Part shown: piece after piece, positions 61,191 through 64,000 of the stretch
Position numbering within the stretch: the first letter of the stretch is position 1
How the letters are laid out: each line of letters starts with the position of its first letter
Assembly (NCBI GenBank): GCA_022749755.1
Contig: CM040449.1
Coordinates: 5,289,157 to 5,353,156, forward strand
Origin: Azadirachta indica
Taxonomy: Eukaryota; Streptophyta; Magnoliopsida; Sapindales; Meliaceae
DNA: 64,000 nt
Reading direction: 5' to 3'
Made by a program: the position numbers and the translations under genes
Notes under the pieces: model-generated
What the model was told of the DNA's origin: nothing
Databases searched by the model: none
What the model saw: the letters and a program-made list of their open reading frames with translations, nothing else

Positions 61191-63467
61191 ATGGAAACTG
61201 GCGGCGGTGGCGGTGGTGAGGATTGTTGTGTGAAGGTTGCAGTGCACGTAAGACCGCTCATCGGTGATGAGCGTGCACAGGGTTGTAAAGATTGTGTCAC
61301 TGTCGTTCCAGGAAAGCCTCAGGTATGGATACAGTAGTAAGAATGCCAAAGTTAAGTGCGCGTGAACTTAATGTTTAAATGTCACAGTGGCTGGTTCTGC
61401 TTGTCGGTTGATAGTTCTTGTAGTGTCGTTTGATAAATCTACGAAGATCTGGATCCTATGATGCTGAACAGCCTTGTGAGAAATCTGAGAGTCTTGCATG
61501 TTTGACTAGGAAGGCTGTTCTCTCAAAATCTGATTTGGATGAGAATGCAGTCATCACTTGTTATTTCTGTAATTGGATTAGTTTGATAGTTGCATCTTAT
61601 AATTGCAGAGGAGAAAATTATGCACAATTAGGTGAGTTTTCTGAAAATATGTTTCGTAATTTAGCGAGTCAATGACTGCAATCACTGTTTATTATTCCAA
61701 TTATGGAATTTTTTGGCCATGTTCTCCGTTTGCTTTTATGGGAAGATGTTAGAATAATCAGACCGGTCTATTTACTTCCTTCTGGAAAGCCTTACATCTA
61801 ATTTATTGCCGTAAATTATGAGTGACAAGCGATTTGTATACGGCTTAGTGCCAAAGTGGTCCTGACAAAAGTTTCAGAAAAAAGAAAAACAAAATTTAAA
61901 GAGGTACTGCAAATTCTCGTTGCTATTTTGGATTCTAGTCTGCTGAGTGCATCGGTTTGCTTTCATATTGGAAATTAAGATCATCAATCTGGATTAAATA
62001 TGCTATTTTGTTGTCCACTGTAAGATTAGGTAAAAGCTTCCATGTCTTTCTGCAACCAAAGAGCGGTTTTCTTTCTCTTCTTTCTTCTGTGGGTGGAAGG
62101 GGTGCAGAATATGTTATGCAAATTTATGATTAATACTTTTGGAGTTTTCTGTATGAAGATCAAACAATATACATACGTTAATGTTTATTCTAAAGAATAT
62201 TCCTTCTACTTCTCTCTGCAAACATTATTTGGCGTTCCATATTGACATGCGCAATTTCTGTTTGTGTGAAGTAATAATGTACTGGCTTAACAGGTTCCTT
62301 AGAGTTTCAGTAGTAATTACAAAGGTAGTGAAAGGTCTTTGTTTGTAATTGAAATAATTCAGTCAAGTATTTAATGTGTTTGTTGAGGTGTATTACATTG
62401 ATATAAATCACATTGATTTTTATGGAAGTGTAGGTTCTTAATTACATTCTGGTTTTTGACTCTGCTGTAGGTACAAATTGGGACACACTCCTTTACTTTT
62501 GATCATGTATATGGGAGCACGGGGTCTCCCTCATCTGCCATGTTTGAAGAATGTATAGCACCCCTTGTTGACGGTTTGTTCCAAGGGTATAATGCTACTG
62601 TCCTTGCTTATGGTCAGGTAAAGACTAACTTCCTTGCAAAACTGCTCAAGTGAAGCAAATACTTTCTGTGCTTGGATGATCAATTTTCTTTCAGTTGACA
62701 TTTTAATGTGTTGCAGACTGGATCAGGGAAAACATATACAATGGGCACTGGCTTCAAAGACGGATGCCAAACAGGGATAATTCCTCAAGTTATGAATATT
62801 CTGTTTAGTAAAATTGAAACTCTAAAGCATCAAACTGAATTCCAAATGCAAGTTTCCTTCATTGAGGTTTGTGATAGACTTAAATCATTTTGTAACTGAT
62901 GGCATATCTTATGATTTTCTTTGATGAAGAACAAATGCATGCAAGAGCTATGTTTTTGCCTATTGAAGATAAGTTTTCAGATACTGATGTATGATATTTT
63001 ATCTAGTAGTTGATGCCTCTCATGTATTTACATAAGATCGCAAGGTGTCTATTAGTTTCATCATTTAGCTCAGGTGTTGAAGGTTCCCTATAAAACCACT
63101 TCGGTTCAAATAGTTCTCTCAGATAGTTCAACTTTGACATTTCTTAACATTATCTGTGCCTAAAATTTATACATTATTTGGGTAAGTATCTAATTAAAAA
63201 TGTTTTGTCAAAGATTTTGAAAGAAGAAGTACGAGACTTGCTGGACCCGGCTTGTTTGAACAAACCAGATACTGCAAATGGGCACACAGCAAAAGTAACT
63301 GTCCCTGGAAAACCACCAATACAAATCCGTGAAACATCAAATGGTGTTATCACTCTGGCTGGATCAACTGAAGTTAGTGTTAGGTCACTAAAAGAAATGG
63401 CAGCTTGCCTAGAGCAAGGATCATTGAGCAGGGCAACGGGGAGTACAAACATGAACAATCAGTCAAG
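61191..63467 (+). CDS. Kinesin KIN-4A (FRA1-type), 5' part, cut by window edge
   Basis: Four exons: 61191-61322 (44 aa), 62471-62617 (49 aa), 62717-62866 (50 aa) and 63214-63467 (84 aa plus 2 nt). The gene runs on past 64000. The start is METGGGGGGEDCCVKVAVHV, then VRPLIGDERAQGCKDCVTVV. The motor's P-loop GQTGSGKTYTMG is divided by intron 2 between Q and T. Further family blocks are HSFTFDHVYGSTGSPSSAMF, CIAPLVDGLFQGYNATVLAY, FIEILKEEVRDLLDP and SLSRATGSTNMNNQS (leading to switch I). Next would be SRSHAIFT, which is not seen before the window end. This matches Arabidopsis FRA1 (KIN-4A), a plus-end motor that moves along cortical microtubules and affects cell-wall deposition, fibre strength and stem mechanics. 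KIN-4C is a close alternative. All four exons are intact. Confidence 0.93.
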
Positions 63468-64000
63468 GTTAATAATGCATCTTACTTCTGTTTTTTGAAT
63501 TTGTAAGATTTATGTTTAGATAATTTCATGTCTCCTGCATTGTTTGATAGATATTACTTGACAAATGGGCAAACAAATAAATTAGGTAAGAAAAACAAGA
63601 TAAAAGATTTCAAAAGCAAAAATAATTGCTTGGTGAGCCTGTTTCATAGTTTTGACCGATATCTGGAAACATCCTCACTATCCATTAAATCTATTGCTTT
63701 ATGTAGCACTTTTTGTGTTTCTGCAAAACATAGACATAATGAATTTTTTTTTATATATTTAGGCGTAATATATTGAAATCATTCAGATATATAATCTTCA
63801 AAAATGGTCTCTTCTAAAAATTTGAGTTCAGTTTTACTATTAGGCAAACTAACATACCTAGGTATCTATCCATCAGAAGTGTGGCCTACTTATAAACTCT
63901 CCAATTTTATGTTTGTCTACCACATTGGGTTTGAAACATCGCATTCCGATGAAAACACAATATTAACATGTGTCTATTCCTGGTATGTGTTCATATAGTC

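Overview
The window is nuclear DNA from a flowering plant. It has spliced genes with GT-AG introns, AT-rich intergenic DNA full of (TA)n, (AAT)n and (CT)n microsatellites, and plant-specific families (NAC, WOX, DREB/ERF, BAHD, UGT73, KIN-4). Protein sequences and gene structures look like a woody rosid dicot. Citrus or a close relative is my best guess, but that rests on recalled family resemblance and not on a search. I see no full-length LTR retrotransposon, rRNA, convincing tRNA or CRISPR array.

Layout from left to right. Positions 1-826 (-) hold the 5' part of an ALCATRAZ/SPATULA-type bHLH gene cut by the left edge. Positions 2544-6315 (-) hold an MBR1/MBR2-type RING-H2 ubiquitin ligase with a 5'UTR intron reaching about 8046 and an apparent one-base frameshift. 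Positions 12565-14554 (-) hold a NAC transcription factor whose first exon carries a 4-base insertion. Positions 16236-17600 (-) are a decayed BAHD acyltransferase pseudogene, next to its intact paralogue at 19218-20585 (-). Positions 22233-25742 (-) are a complete nine-exon poly(A)-binding protein. Positions 28479-29489 (-) are WOX4. A gene-poor, microsatellite-rich 9 kb follows. Positions 38413-38895 (-) are an intronless DREB-type ERF with an EAR-like motif. Positions 43276-44523 (-) are a probable plastid NYN-domain protein with an inserted C2H2 finger. Positions 47661-49548 (+) are a membrane-anchored SPRY protein. Positions 50829-52018 (+) are a UGT73 pseudogene. Positions 53833-55551 (-) are the complete SUMO E2 SCE1. 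From 61191 to the right edge (+) are the first four exons of a kinesin KIN-4A/FRA1-type gene.

These are independent genes, not a cluster with one job. Several are regulators of development or protein turnover: bHLH, NAC, WOX4, ERF, RING E3 and SUMO E2. The BAHD pair is a local tandem duplication. I found no clear candidate for a previously undescribed system. The most useful observations are four broken or apparently broken reading frames (two clear pseudogenes, two single lesions that could be allelic, assembly-derived or genuine), a 183-bp tandem duplication inside a SCE1 intron, a zinc finger lodged within a NYN domain, and telo-box motifs at the PABP promoter and leader. All exon borders were assigned by eye from splice consensus, reading frame and remembered protein families.
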